Shown: positions 56,271-64,000 of the stretch, piece by piece
Layout: every line of letters begins with the position of its first letter
Numbering within the stretch: the stretch's first letter is position 1
Source of the DNA: Acidaminococcus massiliensis
GTDB lineage: Bacteria; Bacillota; Negativicutes; Acidaminococcales; Acidaminococcaceae
Direction: 5' to 3'
Assembly: GCF_900095825.1 (NCBI RefSeq)
Contig: NZ_LT608315.1
Location: forward strand, 1,288,310 to 1,352,309
Length of the DNA: 64,000 bases
Notes under the pieces: generated by a model
The model's database searches: none
The model's input: only the letters and a program-made list of their open reading frames with translations
What the model was told of the DNA's origin: nothing
Made by a program: the position numbers and the translations under genes

Positions 56271-57296
56271 TTATTTTACTTCGTGGATCCAGCCTTCCGG
56301 GCCTTCGATCTCGCCCATCTGGATGCCTCTCAGGGTCTTGTACAGTTTGGTGAGCACAGGGCCCATTTCATCCATCCCGCTGGGGATGCAGATTTCTTTG
56401 CCATGGTCTACGACCTTGCCCACCGGGCAGATGACGGCTGCGGTGCCGCACAGACCGGCTTCTGCAAATTCGCTGACTTCGGAGAATTTCACCGGACGGT
56501 GTTCCACTTTCATGCCCAGCATATCCGTTGCGATGGAAATCAGGGAACGGCGGGTGATGGAGGGCAGGATGGAATCGGATTTCGGGGTGACCAGGGTGCC
56601 GTCTTTCTTGACGAACAGGAAGTTGGCGCCGCCGGTTTCTTCTACAAAGGTACGGCTTGCAGGATCCAGGTACATGTTTTCATCGAAGCCGTTCTTGTGA
56701 GCGGTGATGTAAGCATGGAGGCTCATGGCATAGTTCAGGCCAGCTTTGATATGGCCGGTACCATGGGGGGCCGCACGGTCGAAATCAGACACGCAGATGG
56801 TGATGGGTTTTACGCCGTTCTTGAAATAGGATCCTACCGGGGTCCCGAACAGACGGAACTGATATTCATCAGAAGGTTTTACCCCGATGACCGGGCCGGT
56901 AGCGAACAGATACGGACGCAGGTACAGGGCACCGCCGGTTTCAAAAGGAGGGATGTAATCTTTGTTGGCCCGGACCACTTCGTCCACGGCTTCCATGAAC
57001 ATCTCTTCGGAGACAGGAGGCATTTCCAGACGTTTGGCGGAATCGATCATCCGTTTTGCATTCTGGTCAGGACGGAAGGTGACCGTGCGGCCATCTTTGG
57101 TCTTGTAGGCTTTCAGGCCTTCGAACACTTCCTGGCAGTATTGCAGGATACCGGCACATTCATTCAGGACAACGTTGGGATCATCCGTGAGACCGCCTTT
57201 GCCCCATTTGCCGTCTTTGTAGTTGGCCACATACCGCTGGGCGATCGGCTGATAATTGAAACCCAGTTTGGACCAATCGATGTTTACACTTGACAT
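56271..57296 (-). CDS. ilvE: Branched-chain amino acid aminotransferase
   Basis: This 341-residue fold-type IV PLP enzyme transfers amino groups between branched-chain amino acids and 2-oxoglutarate. Landmarks are FEGLKAYKTKDGRTVTFRPDQN, GGALYLRPYLFATG, the PLP lysine in TGHIKAGLNYAMSL, VEETGGANFLFVKKDG, and SITRRSLISIA. GAGGGG lies upstream of the ATG on the minus strand. Length is that of the larger (type II) BCAT group. In an amino-acid fermenter it may serve both synthesis and breakdown. Confidence 0.94.
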   Translation of the reverse strand: MSSVNIDWSKLGFNYQPIAQRYVANYKDGKWGKGGLTDDPNVVLNECAGILQYCQEVFEGLKAYKTKDGRTVTFRPDQNAKRMIDSAKRLEMPPVSEEMFMEAVDEVVRANKDYIPPFETGGALYLRPYLFATGPVIGVKPSDEYQFRLFGTPVGSYFKNGVKPITICVSDFDRAAPHGTGHIKAGLNYAMSLHAYITAHKNGFDENMYLDPASRTFVEETGGANFLFVKKDGTLVTPKSDSILPSITRRSLISIATDMLGMKVEHRPVKFSEVSEFAEAGLCGTAAVICPVGKVVDHGKEICIPSGMDEMGPVLTKLYKTLRGIQMGEIEGPEGWIHEVK

Positions 57297-57421
57297 ACAA
57301 ACCCCTCGTTTCTTCTTCTAGCTCATGTTACAAAATGAATTTTGTATACTTAATAATATTAATCATCTGCAATGCTTTTGTCAATGGAATATTAGAATTT
57401 CCGTTGGGGTGCCCTCAGAAG

Positions 57422-57451
57422 TTGAACCATTTGGTACAGAAAGGGTATAAT
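57422..57451 (+). promoter_or_regulatory. Promoter of the radical SAM-AlaX pair
   Basis: TTGAAC (57422-57427), 18-bp spacer and TATAAT (57446-57451). It lies 33 bp before the preferred start at 57485, and inside the longer open frame, which argues against an upstream start. Confidence 0.65.
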
Positions 57452-57484
57452 AAATCATCATTGCATGAAAGGAGCCTGAAGCCT

Positions 57485-58483
57485 ATGATCCTTCCCGTAT
57501 TCATCCCCCATGCCGGGTGTCCCTACCAATGTATTTTCTGCAACCAGCGGACCATCAGCGGAGAGCAGGACAGCAGCCTGGAAGGGGCCCGCCGGCAGAT
57601 TGAAGGGCTCCTTGCCTGGGCCCGTCCAGATCCTTCCAATGAATTGGCCTTTTATGGAGGGTCTTTCACGGCTTTGCCCATGGATCGGCAGCGGGCCCTC
57701 TTGGAATTGGCGGAAACCTATCGGGCAAGGGGATTGTTCGGCCCTCTGAGGCTGTCCACCCGACCCGATGCCATCACCCTGGAGATCTTGGCGCTGCTCC
57801 GGGAGCACCAGGTAGAAACCATCGAGCTGGGGGCACAGTCCTTGGATGACCGAGTCTTGGCTGCTGCCCGGCGGGGCCATACGGGAGCTCAGGTCCGAGA
57901 GGCTTCCCAGCTGATCCGGCAGGAGGGCTTCCGGCTGGGGCTTCAGCTGATGGTGGGGCTGCCGGGACAGGGAAAGGAAAGCTTGGCTGCTACCTGCCGG
58001 CAGGTGGTGGAAATCCATCCGGATCTGGTGCGGATCTATCCAGTGCTGGTGATTGCTGGGACGCCCCTGGCAGAACTGTGGCGCCAGGGAAGCTATCGGG
58101 CTCTGACGGTGGATGAAGCGGCAGCTGCCTGCTGGCCCCTGTACCATGCCTTTACTCGGGCGGGGATCCGGGTGATCCGGATGGGGCTCCAACCGGACCG
58201 GGAACTGTGCGCTCCGGGCCACATCCTGGCAGGCCCCTTCCATCCGGCCTTCGGGGAAAAGGTAAAGAGCTGGGGCATCGGGCAGCAGGTGCTCCGGAAG
58301 ATTGCAGAGCAGCCTTCTGGGAATTATAATATGGTTATCACCTGTCCGGACAAGATGGCCTCCCTGGTGCGGGGCCAGCACCGGAGCAATGTCCGCCTGT
58401 GGGAACAGACGGGGAAAGTCCGGGTCTTTTTCCAGACGGGAGAAACCTTTGAGGTGATGTTCCATGACAGAAAAACTTTATGA
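57485..58483 (+). CDS. Radical SAM protein (Elp3/HemN-like)
   Basis: This radical SAM enzyme of 332 residues has its [4Fe-4S] cluster motif C-P-Y-Q-C-I-F-C (C-x3-C-x2-C) near residue 12, in IPHAGCPYQCIFCNQ. Other blocks are FYGGSFTALP, LSTRPDAITLE, ELGAQSLDDRVL, RRGHTGAQV and LMVGLPGQGKES, in the order seen in Elp3-like and oxygen-independent coproporphyrinogen oxidase-like proteins. The C-terminal part ends without the acetyltransferase domain of Elp3. The frame is open to 57290, but the promoter and AAAGGAG favour 57485. It overlaps the next gene by 20 bases. A tRNA-modifying role is possible from its neighbour, but is only inference. Confidence 0.85.
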   Translation: MILPVFIPHAGCPYQCIFCNQRTISGEQDSSLEGARRQIEGLLAWARPDPSNELAFYGGSFTALPMDRQRALLELAETYRARGLFGPLRLSTRPDAITLEILALLREHQVETIELGAQSLDDRVLAAARRGHTGAQVREASQLIRQEGFRLGLQLMVGLPGQGKESLAATCRQVVEIHPDLVRIYPVLVIAGTPLAELWRQGSYRALTVDEAAAACWPLYHAFTRAGIRVIRMGLQPDRELCAPGHILAGPFHPAFGEKVKSWGIGQQVLRKIAEQPSGNYNMVITCPDKMASLVRGQHRSNVRLWEQTGKVRVFFQTGETFEVMFHDRKTL

Positions 58484-59657
58484 AAACGATTCCCTCCTCC
58501 GGGACTGCCAAGCTACGGTACGGAGCTGTGAAAAGAAAGAAGATCATTATGAAGTGATCCTGGACAAGACCGTGATCTTCCCAGAAGGGGGCGGCCAGCT
58601 TTCTGACCGGGGCTGGCTGGATGATGTGCCGGTCTACCATGCTTCGGAAGATGGAGCAGAAGTCCGCCATTGGACCCGGACCCCTGTGGAACCGGGGAAG
58701 ACCGTGGCTGTGAAATTGGACTGGCCGGTCCGTCTGGACCGGATGCAGCAGCACTGCGGGGAACATATCCTTTCCTATGCCTTCTGGAAAACCTGCGGGG
58801 CCAACAATGTGGGCTTCCATATGAATGAAGACAGTGTGTTCATCGATTTGGACCGGGAAATCGATGAAGAAACGGCCCAGAAGGCGGAATGGATGGCCAA
58901 TGGATGCATTTGGGCCAACGAGCCCATCACCCTCCATTATGTAGACTCCACGGAACTGGGGAAATTCCCTCTGCGGAAAAAGAATGAAAAACTTCGGGGC
59001 ACCGTGCGCCTGGTGGATATCCATAACGGGGACATCTGCACCTGCTGCGGCACCCATCCCCCCTATACGGGCATGGTGGGGGCCATCCAGATCATCCGGT
59101 TTGTCCAGCACAAGGGAGGCAGCCGGGTGGAATTCCTCTGCGGGAACCGGGCTCTTCGGGAGATGCACAAACGGAACCGGATCTTGGAAGACACCAGCGA
59201 TCTCCTGTCGGTGAAGGCGGAAGAAGTGCTGCCGGCGGTGGAGAAACTCCATCAGGAAATCCTGGAGCTCCGGGCACAGGTGCGGGAAAAGACCCAGGAG
59301 CTGATCCGTCTCCAGCTGCCGGAACAGTTGGACCAGGCTCCTGTCCTGAAAAACGGGACCAAGCTTCTGGTGCTGACCTTAGAAGGGTCGGCAGCGGACG
59401 GAAAGAGTGCCATGAAACTGGCCAGTGCTCAGCCAGGGGTGTTGGCAGCGGTGTTCACCAAAGACGGGGACCGGCTTCTGTATCAGTTCGCTTTGGGGGA
59501 AGGTGCGGAAGGAGACTGTAAAGCCTGCTGCGCAAAAGCCAACGAACTTTTCGCAGGCAGAGGTGGCGGACGGCCCCAGAGCGCCCAAGGCGGCGGCACC
59601 GCCGGACCGGACTGGGAGGAAAAGGTAAAGGAACTGGTGGAAGAAATCAGCAAGTAA
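58464..59657 (+). CDS. Alanyl-tRNA editing protein (AlaX-like, with DHHA1 tail)
   Basis: This 397-residue protein would hydrolyse mischarged tRNA-Ala (Ser or Gly). It resembles the editing part of AlaRS. A beta-barrel starts with VILDKTVIFPEGGGQLSDRGW. The zinc-binding HxxxH is in QQHCGEHILSYAFW and CxxxH is in CTCCGTHPPYTG. A coiled coil at about residues 255-290 precedes a C-terminal DHHA1 domain ending GGRGGGRPQSAQGGG-type (AGRGGGRPQSAQGGG). The full set makes it an AlaX-L type. It overlaps the radical SAM gene. The zinc ligands are intact, so it should be active. Confidence 0.9.
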   Translation: MTEKLYENDSLLRDCQATVRSCEKKEDHYEVILDKTVIFPEGGGQLSDRGWLDDVPVYHASEDGAEVRHWTRTPVEPGKTVAVKLDWPVRLDRMQQHCGEHILSYAFWKTCGANNVGFHMNEDSVFIDLDREIDEETAQKAEWMANGCIWANEPITLHYVDSTELGKFPLRKKNEKLRGTVRLVDIHNGDICTCCGTHPPYTGMVGAIQIIRFVQHKGGSRVEFLCGNRALREMHKRNRILEDTSDLLSVKAEEVLPAVEKLHQEILELRAQVREKTQELIRLQLPEQLDQAPVLKNGTKLLVLTLEGSAADGKSAMKLASAQPGVLAAVFTKDGDRLLYQFALGEGAEGDCKACCAKANELFAGRGGGRPQSAQGGGTAGPDWEEKVKELVEEISK

Positions 59658-59744
59658 AAAAATCAGCAAGTAAAAATGGGAAAGGAACCTGCGGATGCAG
59701 GTTCTCTCCATCGGCCACTGACCGTTGACAGTTGACCGCTGACA

Positions 59745-59783
59745 GCAAGAGGGTATGGCACGTTCCGTGCAATACCCTCTTGC
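59745..59783. terminator. Hairpin after the AlaX gene, possible terminator
   Basis: GCAAGAGGGTAT pairs with ATACCCTCTTGC, with an inner GCACG/CGTGC stem, followed by AACTTTTG. Its right arm overlaps the -35 of the rpsB promoter. Confidence 0.55.
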
Positions 59784-59809
59784 AACTTTTGTAACAGATA
59801 TGATATAAT
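59780..59809 (+). promoter_or_regulatory. Promoter of rpsB-tsf
   Basis: TTGCAA (59780-59785), 18-bp spacer and TATAAT (59804-59809), about 120 bp before the rpsB ATG. Confidence 0.65.
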
Positions 59810-59930
59810 TTCTAACGGCTGTGAAGACACAGCTGTCAAAAAACACACGCAGAGTCAGGACGCGGCTGTCTTCTCTTTGGGAAGTTAAGCGAAAAATGAT
59901 CTGCGGAGGGTAAAACAGGAGGAAACAAAA

Positions 59931-60683
59931 ATGGCAATTGTCTCTATGAAACAACTTTTGGAAGCTGGCGTACATTTCGGTCATCAGACCCGCCGCTGGA
60001 ACCCTAAGATGGCTCCTTACATCTTCACCGAACGGAACGGGATCTACATCATCGACCTGCAGAAGACCGTGAAAAAGGTAGAAGAATGCTACAACTTCCT
60101 GCGTGAACTGGCTGCCCAGGGCGGCACTGTGCTGTTCGTCGGTACCAAGAAGCAGGCTCAGGCTGCCATCAAGGAAGAAGCCGAACGCTGCGGCATGTTC
60201 TATGTGAACGAAAGATGGCTGGGCGGCATGCTGACCAACTTCAAAACCATCCAGACCCGGATCAAGAGACTCCACGAACTGGAAAAAATGGAAGAAGAAG
60301 GCACTTTCGATGTACTGCCCAAGAAGGAAGTCATCGTCCTGCGCCATGAAATGGCCAAACTGGAAAAATACCTGGGCGGCATCAAAGATATGAAGAAACT
60401 GCCGAGCGCCCTGTTCGTCATCGATCCTCGGAAAGAACACAACGCCATCATGGAAGCCCGGAAACTGCACATCCCCATCGTGGCTACTGTGGATACCAAC
60501 TGCGATCCTGACGAAGTGGATTACCTGATGCCTGCCAACGATGACGCCATCCGTGCCGTCCGTCTCTTGACCAGCAAGATGGCTGATGCTGTCCTGGAAG
60601 GCAAAGCCAGCGCTGTGGATGAAGAAGCTGCTGCCGCTGCGGAAGAAGAAGCCGCTGCTGAAGAAGCCAAAGACGCTGAATAA
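59931..60683 (+). CDS. rpsB: 30S ribosomal protein S2
   Basis: This 250-residue protein starts [27 protein letters not shown], the standard S2 opening. [35 protein letters not shown] and VVTVDTN-like [16 protein letters not shown] follow. The C-terminal tail is rich in Ala and Glu ([15 protein letters not shown]). AGGAGG lies before the ATG. It is the first gene of the classical rpsB-tsf-pyrH-frr order. Confidence 0.98.
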   Translation: MAIVSMKQLLEAGVHFGHQTRRWNPKMAPYIFTERNGIYIIDLQKTVKKVEECYNFLRELAAQGGTVLFVGTKKQAQAAIKEEAERCGMFYVNERWLGGMLTNFKTIQTRIKRLHELEKMEEEGTFDVLPKKEVIVLRHEMAKLEKYLGGIKDMKKLPSALFVIDPRKEHNAIMEARKLHIPIVATVDTNCDPDEVDYLMPANDDAIRAVRLLTSKMADAVLEGKASAVDEEAAAAAEEEAAAEEAKDAE

Positions 60684-60718
60684 GCATATCATTCCATAAA
60701 GGTACAGGAGGAATACTG

Positions 60719-61600
60719 ATGGCAATTACTGCTAGCATGGTAAAAGAACTGCGTGAACGTACAGGTGCCGGCATGATGGACTGCAAAAAGGCCCTGACTG
60801 CTACCAACGGGGATATGGACCAGGCAATCGACTACCTGAGAGAAAAAGGCCTGTCCAAAGCTGCCAAGAAGGCCAGCCGTGTAGCTGCTGAAGGCCTGGT
60901 GGCTGATTACGTGGATGAAGCCAATCATGTGGCTGTACTGGTGGAAGTCAACTGCGAAACCGACTTCGTGGCCAACACTGATGAATACAAGAACCTGGTG
61001 CTTTCCGTGGCCAAACACATCGCTGCCCACAAACCGGCCGATGTAGCTGAACTGAATGACCAGACTTTCGAAGGCACGGACAAGAAAGTCAGCGAAGTGA
61101 TCACCGAAGCCATCGCCAAGATCGGCGAAAAGATCGATATCCGCCGGTTTGCTGTGTATGAATACGGCAATGATACCCTGGGCCATTACATCCATGGGGC
61201 CGGCAAGATCGGCGCCCTGGTGGAACTGGAAGGCGGAGATGCTGAGGTGGCCAAGGATGTGGCCATGCACATCGCAGCTGCCAATCCGTCCTATCTGGAT
61301 CGGACTCAGGTCCCTGCCAGCGAACTGGACCATGAAAAAGAAGTCCTGGCAGAACAGGCCAAGAACGAAGGAAAACCGGAAAAGATCATCGAAAAGATGG
61401 TCCTGGGCCGTATCCAGAAATTCTATAAGGAAATCTGCCTGGTGGATCAGGAATTCATCAAAGATCCGGACAAATCCATCAGCACCCTGCTGAAGGAACA
61501 CAATGCCAAGGCTAAGAGATTCGTCCGCTTCCAGCTGGGCGAAGGCATTGAAAAGAAACAGGAAGACTTCGCTGCAGAAGTCGCCAGCTTCGTAAAATAA
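60719..61600 (+). CDS. tsf: Elongation factor Ts
   Basis: This 293-residue nucleotide exchange factor for EF-Tu opens with [21 protein letters not shown], the conserved UBA-like domain. The core has NCETDFVA, then a first and second dimer-like subdomain ([13 protein letters not shown] and [12 protein letters not shown]). AGGAGG lies before the ATG. It ends at a terminator, so the pyrH and frr genes have their own promoter. Confidence 0.98.
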   Translation: MAITASMVKELRERTGAGMMDCKKALTATNGDMDQAIDYLREKGLSKAAKKASRVAAEGLVADYVDEANHVAVLVEVNCETDFVANTDEYKNLVLSVAKHIAAHKPADVAELNDQTFEGTDKKVSEVITEAIAKIGEKIDIRRFAVYEYGNDTLGHYIHGAGKIGALVELEGGDAEVAKDVAMHIAAANPSYLDRTQVPASELDHEKEVLAEQAKNEGKPEKIIEKMVLGRIQKFYKEICLVDQEFIKDPDKSISTLLKEHNAKAKRFVRFQLGEGIEKKQEDFAAEVASFVK

Positions 61601-61608
61601 CACTCTTG

Positions 61609-61644
61609 CAAGGGGCTCTCGCTTGTGCGGCAGCCCCTTGTTTT
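61609..61644 (+). terminator. Intrinsic terminator after tsf
   Basis: CAAGGGGCT (61609-61617) pairs with AGCCCCTTG (61632-61640), followed by TTTTAT. Confidence 0.8.
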
Positions 61645-61666
61645 ATGAGACATTTTAGATTCAGTC

Positions 61667-61695
61667 TTGCAGGAAAGAAAAAATTCACCTATAAT
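61667..61695 (+). promoter_or_regulatory. Promoter of pyrH-frr
   Basis: TTGCAG (61667-61672), 17-bp spacer and TATAAT (61690-61695), in the gap between tsf and pyrH. Confidence 0.75.
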
Positions 61696-61741
61696 GATAT
61701 GGAACGAACGGATGCCGGGCAGCTGGCTCTGGAGAGAATGA

Positions 61742-62527
<786 letters not shown>

Positions 62528-63091
62528 ATGGCAACATTGGAAGAACTGCAAACCAAGACCCAAGAAAAAATGGATAAAGCGCTCCAGGCGCTCCGGAATG
62601 AACTGACCAACATCCGCACAGGACGGGCAACTCCCTCCCTGCTGGATCAGGTCAAGGTGGACTATTATGGGGCTCCTACACCGGTGACCCAAGTGGCCAA
62701 TGTTTCTGTTCCGGAACCTCGTATGATTGTGATCCAGCCCTGGGACAGAAGTCTTCTGAAAACCATCGAAAAGGCCATCATGACTTCTGATCTGGGCCTG
62801 AACCCCAACAATGACGGCACCGTGATCCGTCTGAACCTGCCTCTCCTCACGGAAGAGCGCCGGAAGGAACTGGTCAAGGTGGTCAATAAAAAAGGCGAAG
62901 CCAGCCGGGTGGAAATCCGGAACATCCGCCGGGATTTCAATGACGCTGTGAAAAAACAGGTAAAAGCCAAGGAAATCACCGAAGATGATGCCAAAGATGC
63001 AACGGATTTTTCCCAGAAGCTGACGGACAAGTACACCAAGAAAATCGATGATGTGCTGGCCCAGAAAGAAAAGGAAGTCATGGCGGTGTGA
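62528..63091 (+). CDS. frr: Ribosome recycling factor
   Basis: This 187-residue factor splits post-termination ribosomes with EF-G. It has LQTKTQEKMDKALQAL, NIRTGRATPSLLDQVKVDYYG and PEPRMIVIQPWDRSLLKTIEKAI, then the second arm of the long three-helix bundle. It begins at the base after the pyrH stop. Its TGA overlaps the ATG of the next small gene (TGATG), so that gene is translationally coupled. Confidence 0.97.
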   Translation: MATLEELQTKTQEKMDKALQALRNELTNIRTGRATPSLLDQVKVDYYGAPTPVTQVANVSVPEPRMIVIQPWDRSLLKTIEKAIMTSDLGLNPNNDGTVIRLNLPLLTEERRKELVKVVNKKGEASRVEIRNIRRDFNDAVKKQVKAKEITEDDAKDATDFSQKLTDKYTKKIDDVLAQKEKEVMAV

Positions 63092-63339
63092 TGACGGCCT
63101 CCCTCAAGGCACCTGACGTTTTGGCCCGCCCCCTCTCCTATGCTTTGCAAAAGCTGGAGCAGGAGGGTTGGCAGGCGGAAATCGTCCGGGCAGAGCCTTA
63201 TTTTCACCATCCTGCGCAAGTCTGGCATGATGAATCTGCTTACGTACTAAAGCAGACCGTCGTGTCTGACCATACATTACAAATAATTGTTGGTTGCAAA
63301 TTCGAAGGGAGGTGTACTGACAATGGCACACAAAATTAA
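63091..63339 (+). CDS. Small unknown protein coupled to frr
   Basis: This 82-residue soluble protein starts MTASLKAPDVLARPLSYALQ. Its ATG overlaps the frr stop. The visible pattern is an N-terminal helix (ALQKLEQEGW) followed by strands with YVLKQTVVSDHTLQIIVGC. I do not recognise a family. The 3' end overlaps the ferredoxin start by 17 bases in another frame, so all three genes are tightly packed, which supports it being a real gene and possibly specific to Negativicutes. Confidence 0.6.
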   Translation: MTASLKAPDVLARPLSYALQKLEQEGWQAEIVRAEPYFHHPAQVWHDESAYVLKQTVVSDHTLQIIVGCKFEGRCTDNGTQN

Positions 63340-63496
63340 CCAAGACGAATGCATCGGCTGCGGTTCCTGCGCTGGGACCTGCCCGGTAGGTGCAATCGCT
63401 GAAGACAACGGCAAGTACAAGGTTGACGAAGCCAGCTGCATCGATTGCGATGCTTGCTCCGGCGCTTGCCCGGTTGGCGCTATCAAAGCTGAATAA
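63323..63496 (+). CDS. 2[4Fe-4S] ferredoxin (clostridial type)
   Basis: This electron carrier of 57 residues has two cluster motifs, C-I-G-C-G-S-C-x3-C-P (residues about 11-21) and C-I-D-C-D-A-C-x3-C-P (about 38-48), with the pseudo-twofold symmetry of clostridial ferredoxins. The frame is open to 63287, but GGGAGG before the ATG at 63323 fixes the start. It serves low-potential redox steps of anaerobic fermentation, for example pyruvate oxidation. It ends with a strong terminator. Confidence 0.96.
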   Translation: MAHKINQDECIGCGSCAGTCPVGAIAEDNGKYKVDEASCIDCDACSGACPVGAIKAE

Positions 63497-63510
63497 GCTT
63501 TATAGTGTGT

Positions 63511-63547
63511 TGCGCAGCCCGCGTAAGCAGGCTGCGCAAATTTTTTT
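63511..63547 (+). terminator. Intrinsic terminator after the ferredoxin gene
   Basis: TGCGCAGCC (63511-63519) pairs with GGCTGCGCA (63530-63538), followed by AA and seven T. Confidence 0.9.
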
Positions 63548-63654
63548 ATAGACCAACTATATAAAGTCAAGCCAATTTTAAAATAAATTTCAGTTGCTAT
63601 GGATCTTGGCAAAAGGGCGCACCTACCCAAGCCCCCTCTTGTGGGCTTAAAAAA

Positions 63655-64000
63655 TCAAGCTAAATAAGGGCAGCCACTAATACCCAGCCGGTAAATCAAT
63701 CGGATCAGTTTCTTGGCTACATGGGACAAAGCGATTTTGTAAGGCTTGTGTTCTGACAGTTTCTTTTCAAGGTATTCTTTGAATCTCGGTACGTTCTGTG
63801 CAACCAGGCGGGCGGCAAGGTACAGTGTCTTTCGCAGATAGGGGGATCCTCTTTTTTCCATCTTGTTATGCTTCGAATGGTAGTCTCCAGAGTCATGTTT
63901 GGAAGGTGACATCCCTGCGTAAGCCAGGAGCTTGTCGACATCCGGAAAACGCTTGAAATCACCAACTTCGCCCAGAATGCTGGCACAAAGGGTATAACCG
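63655..64000 (-). CDS. IS110-family transposase, C-terminal part cut by window
   Basis: The frame runs off the right edge. It reads (from the edge) CASILGEVGDFKRFPDVDK, LLAYAGMSPSKHDSGD, KRGSPYLRKTLYLAARLVAQ and LSHVAKKLIRLIYRLG, which are the transposase_20 domain landmarks: the G-x-S-P-x5-S-G motif with the serine, and R-G-x3-L-R-x-x-L. The catalytic DEDD part would lie outside. The element's right end should be in 63550-63654. Recently described IS110 members use a bridge RNA from the opposite end, which is not in this window. Confidence 0.88.
   Translation of the reverse strand, partial: GYTLCASILGEVGDFKRFPDVDKLLAYAGMSPSKHDSGDYHSKHNKMEKRGSPYLRKTLYLAARLVAQNVPRFKEYLEKKLSEHKPYKIALSHVAKKLIRLIYRLGISGCPYLA

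Larger units (their letters stand above)
59658..59930. other. Leader region of the rpsB-tsf operon
   Basis: From left to right: an imperfect tandem (TGACCGTTGACAGT, TGACCGCTGACAGC) at about 59719-59746, a terminator-like hairpin (59745-59783), the rpsB promoter, and a 5' leader of about 110 bases. In the leader GAAGAC-AC-AGC (about 59823) can pair with GCTGTCTTC (about 59867). Such a stem could be an S2 feedback site, but I do not recognise a known motif. Confidence 0.45.

Overview
The window looks like a chromosome segment of a Negativicutes bacterium, most likely Acidaminococcus or a close relative. The housekeeping genes are Firmicutes-like and fairly G+C rich: a FapR-controlled fatty acid cluster, a T-box leader, FabK in place of FabI, and a 2[4Fe-4S] ferredoxin. 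Yet the cell must have an outer membrane, because there is a YadA-type trimeric autotransporter that ends in an SLH domain. The genus is inferred from this mixture, not proven.

Layout. (1) 1-9831 is a surface polysaccharide locus: a sugar-phosphate transferase cut by the left edge, then a strongly A+T-rich set of glycosyltransferases, a Wzy-like polymerase, a Wzx flippase, a UDP-ManNAc dehydrogenase and a hexapeptide acyltransferase. (2) 10000-18500 is an accessory region. It holds an Abi_C protein, an IS21-like end remnant, a DUF6978/DUF1828 pair, rfbB, a DUF4160/DUF2442 pair, and a repeat array in which rpn (PD-(D/E)XK nuclease) genes sit between about 140-bp palindromic elements. (3) 18490-24694 is a 6.2-kb trimeric autotransporter whose frame is broken at a G9 tract between the ESPR and the hydrophobic core of its signal peptide. 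(4) 24780-27073 holds an aquaporin and two unrecognised membrane proteins. (5) 27195-43490 holds a purine permease, pcrA-ligA, an EamA transporter/LysR/DUF6282 group, cstA, a T-box-controlled SLC13/MatC-like permease, an FAH-family enzyme, tmcAL and ackA. (6) 43509-52769 is yceD-rpmF, a transaldolase, then fapR-plsX-fabH-fabD-fabG-acpP-fabK-fabF-rnc. (7) 52768-59657 holds a decayed IS1182-type element, an exported carboxylesterase, ilvE, a radical SAM protein and an AlaX-type editing protein. (8) 59780-63547 is rpsB-tsf-pyrH-frr, a small unknown gene and a ferredoxin. The right edge cuts an IS110-family transposase.

The most unusual structure is 12638-18081. Two nearly identical units (palindrome, rpn, about 110-bp leader, palindrome) lie in direct orientation together with solo palindromes and an rpn tail fragment. 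One rpn is intact and one is frameshifted at an A7 run. Both keep an internal, well-placed start for a 77-residue C-terminal protein that could be an RpnS-type antitoxin. Three genes (the autotransporter, the DUF6282 gene and rpn copy 2) are interrupted at homopolymers. This is either phase variation or sequencing error, and read-level data would decide.
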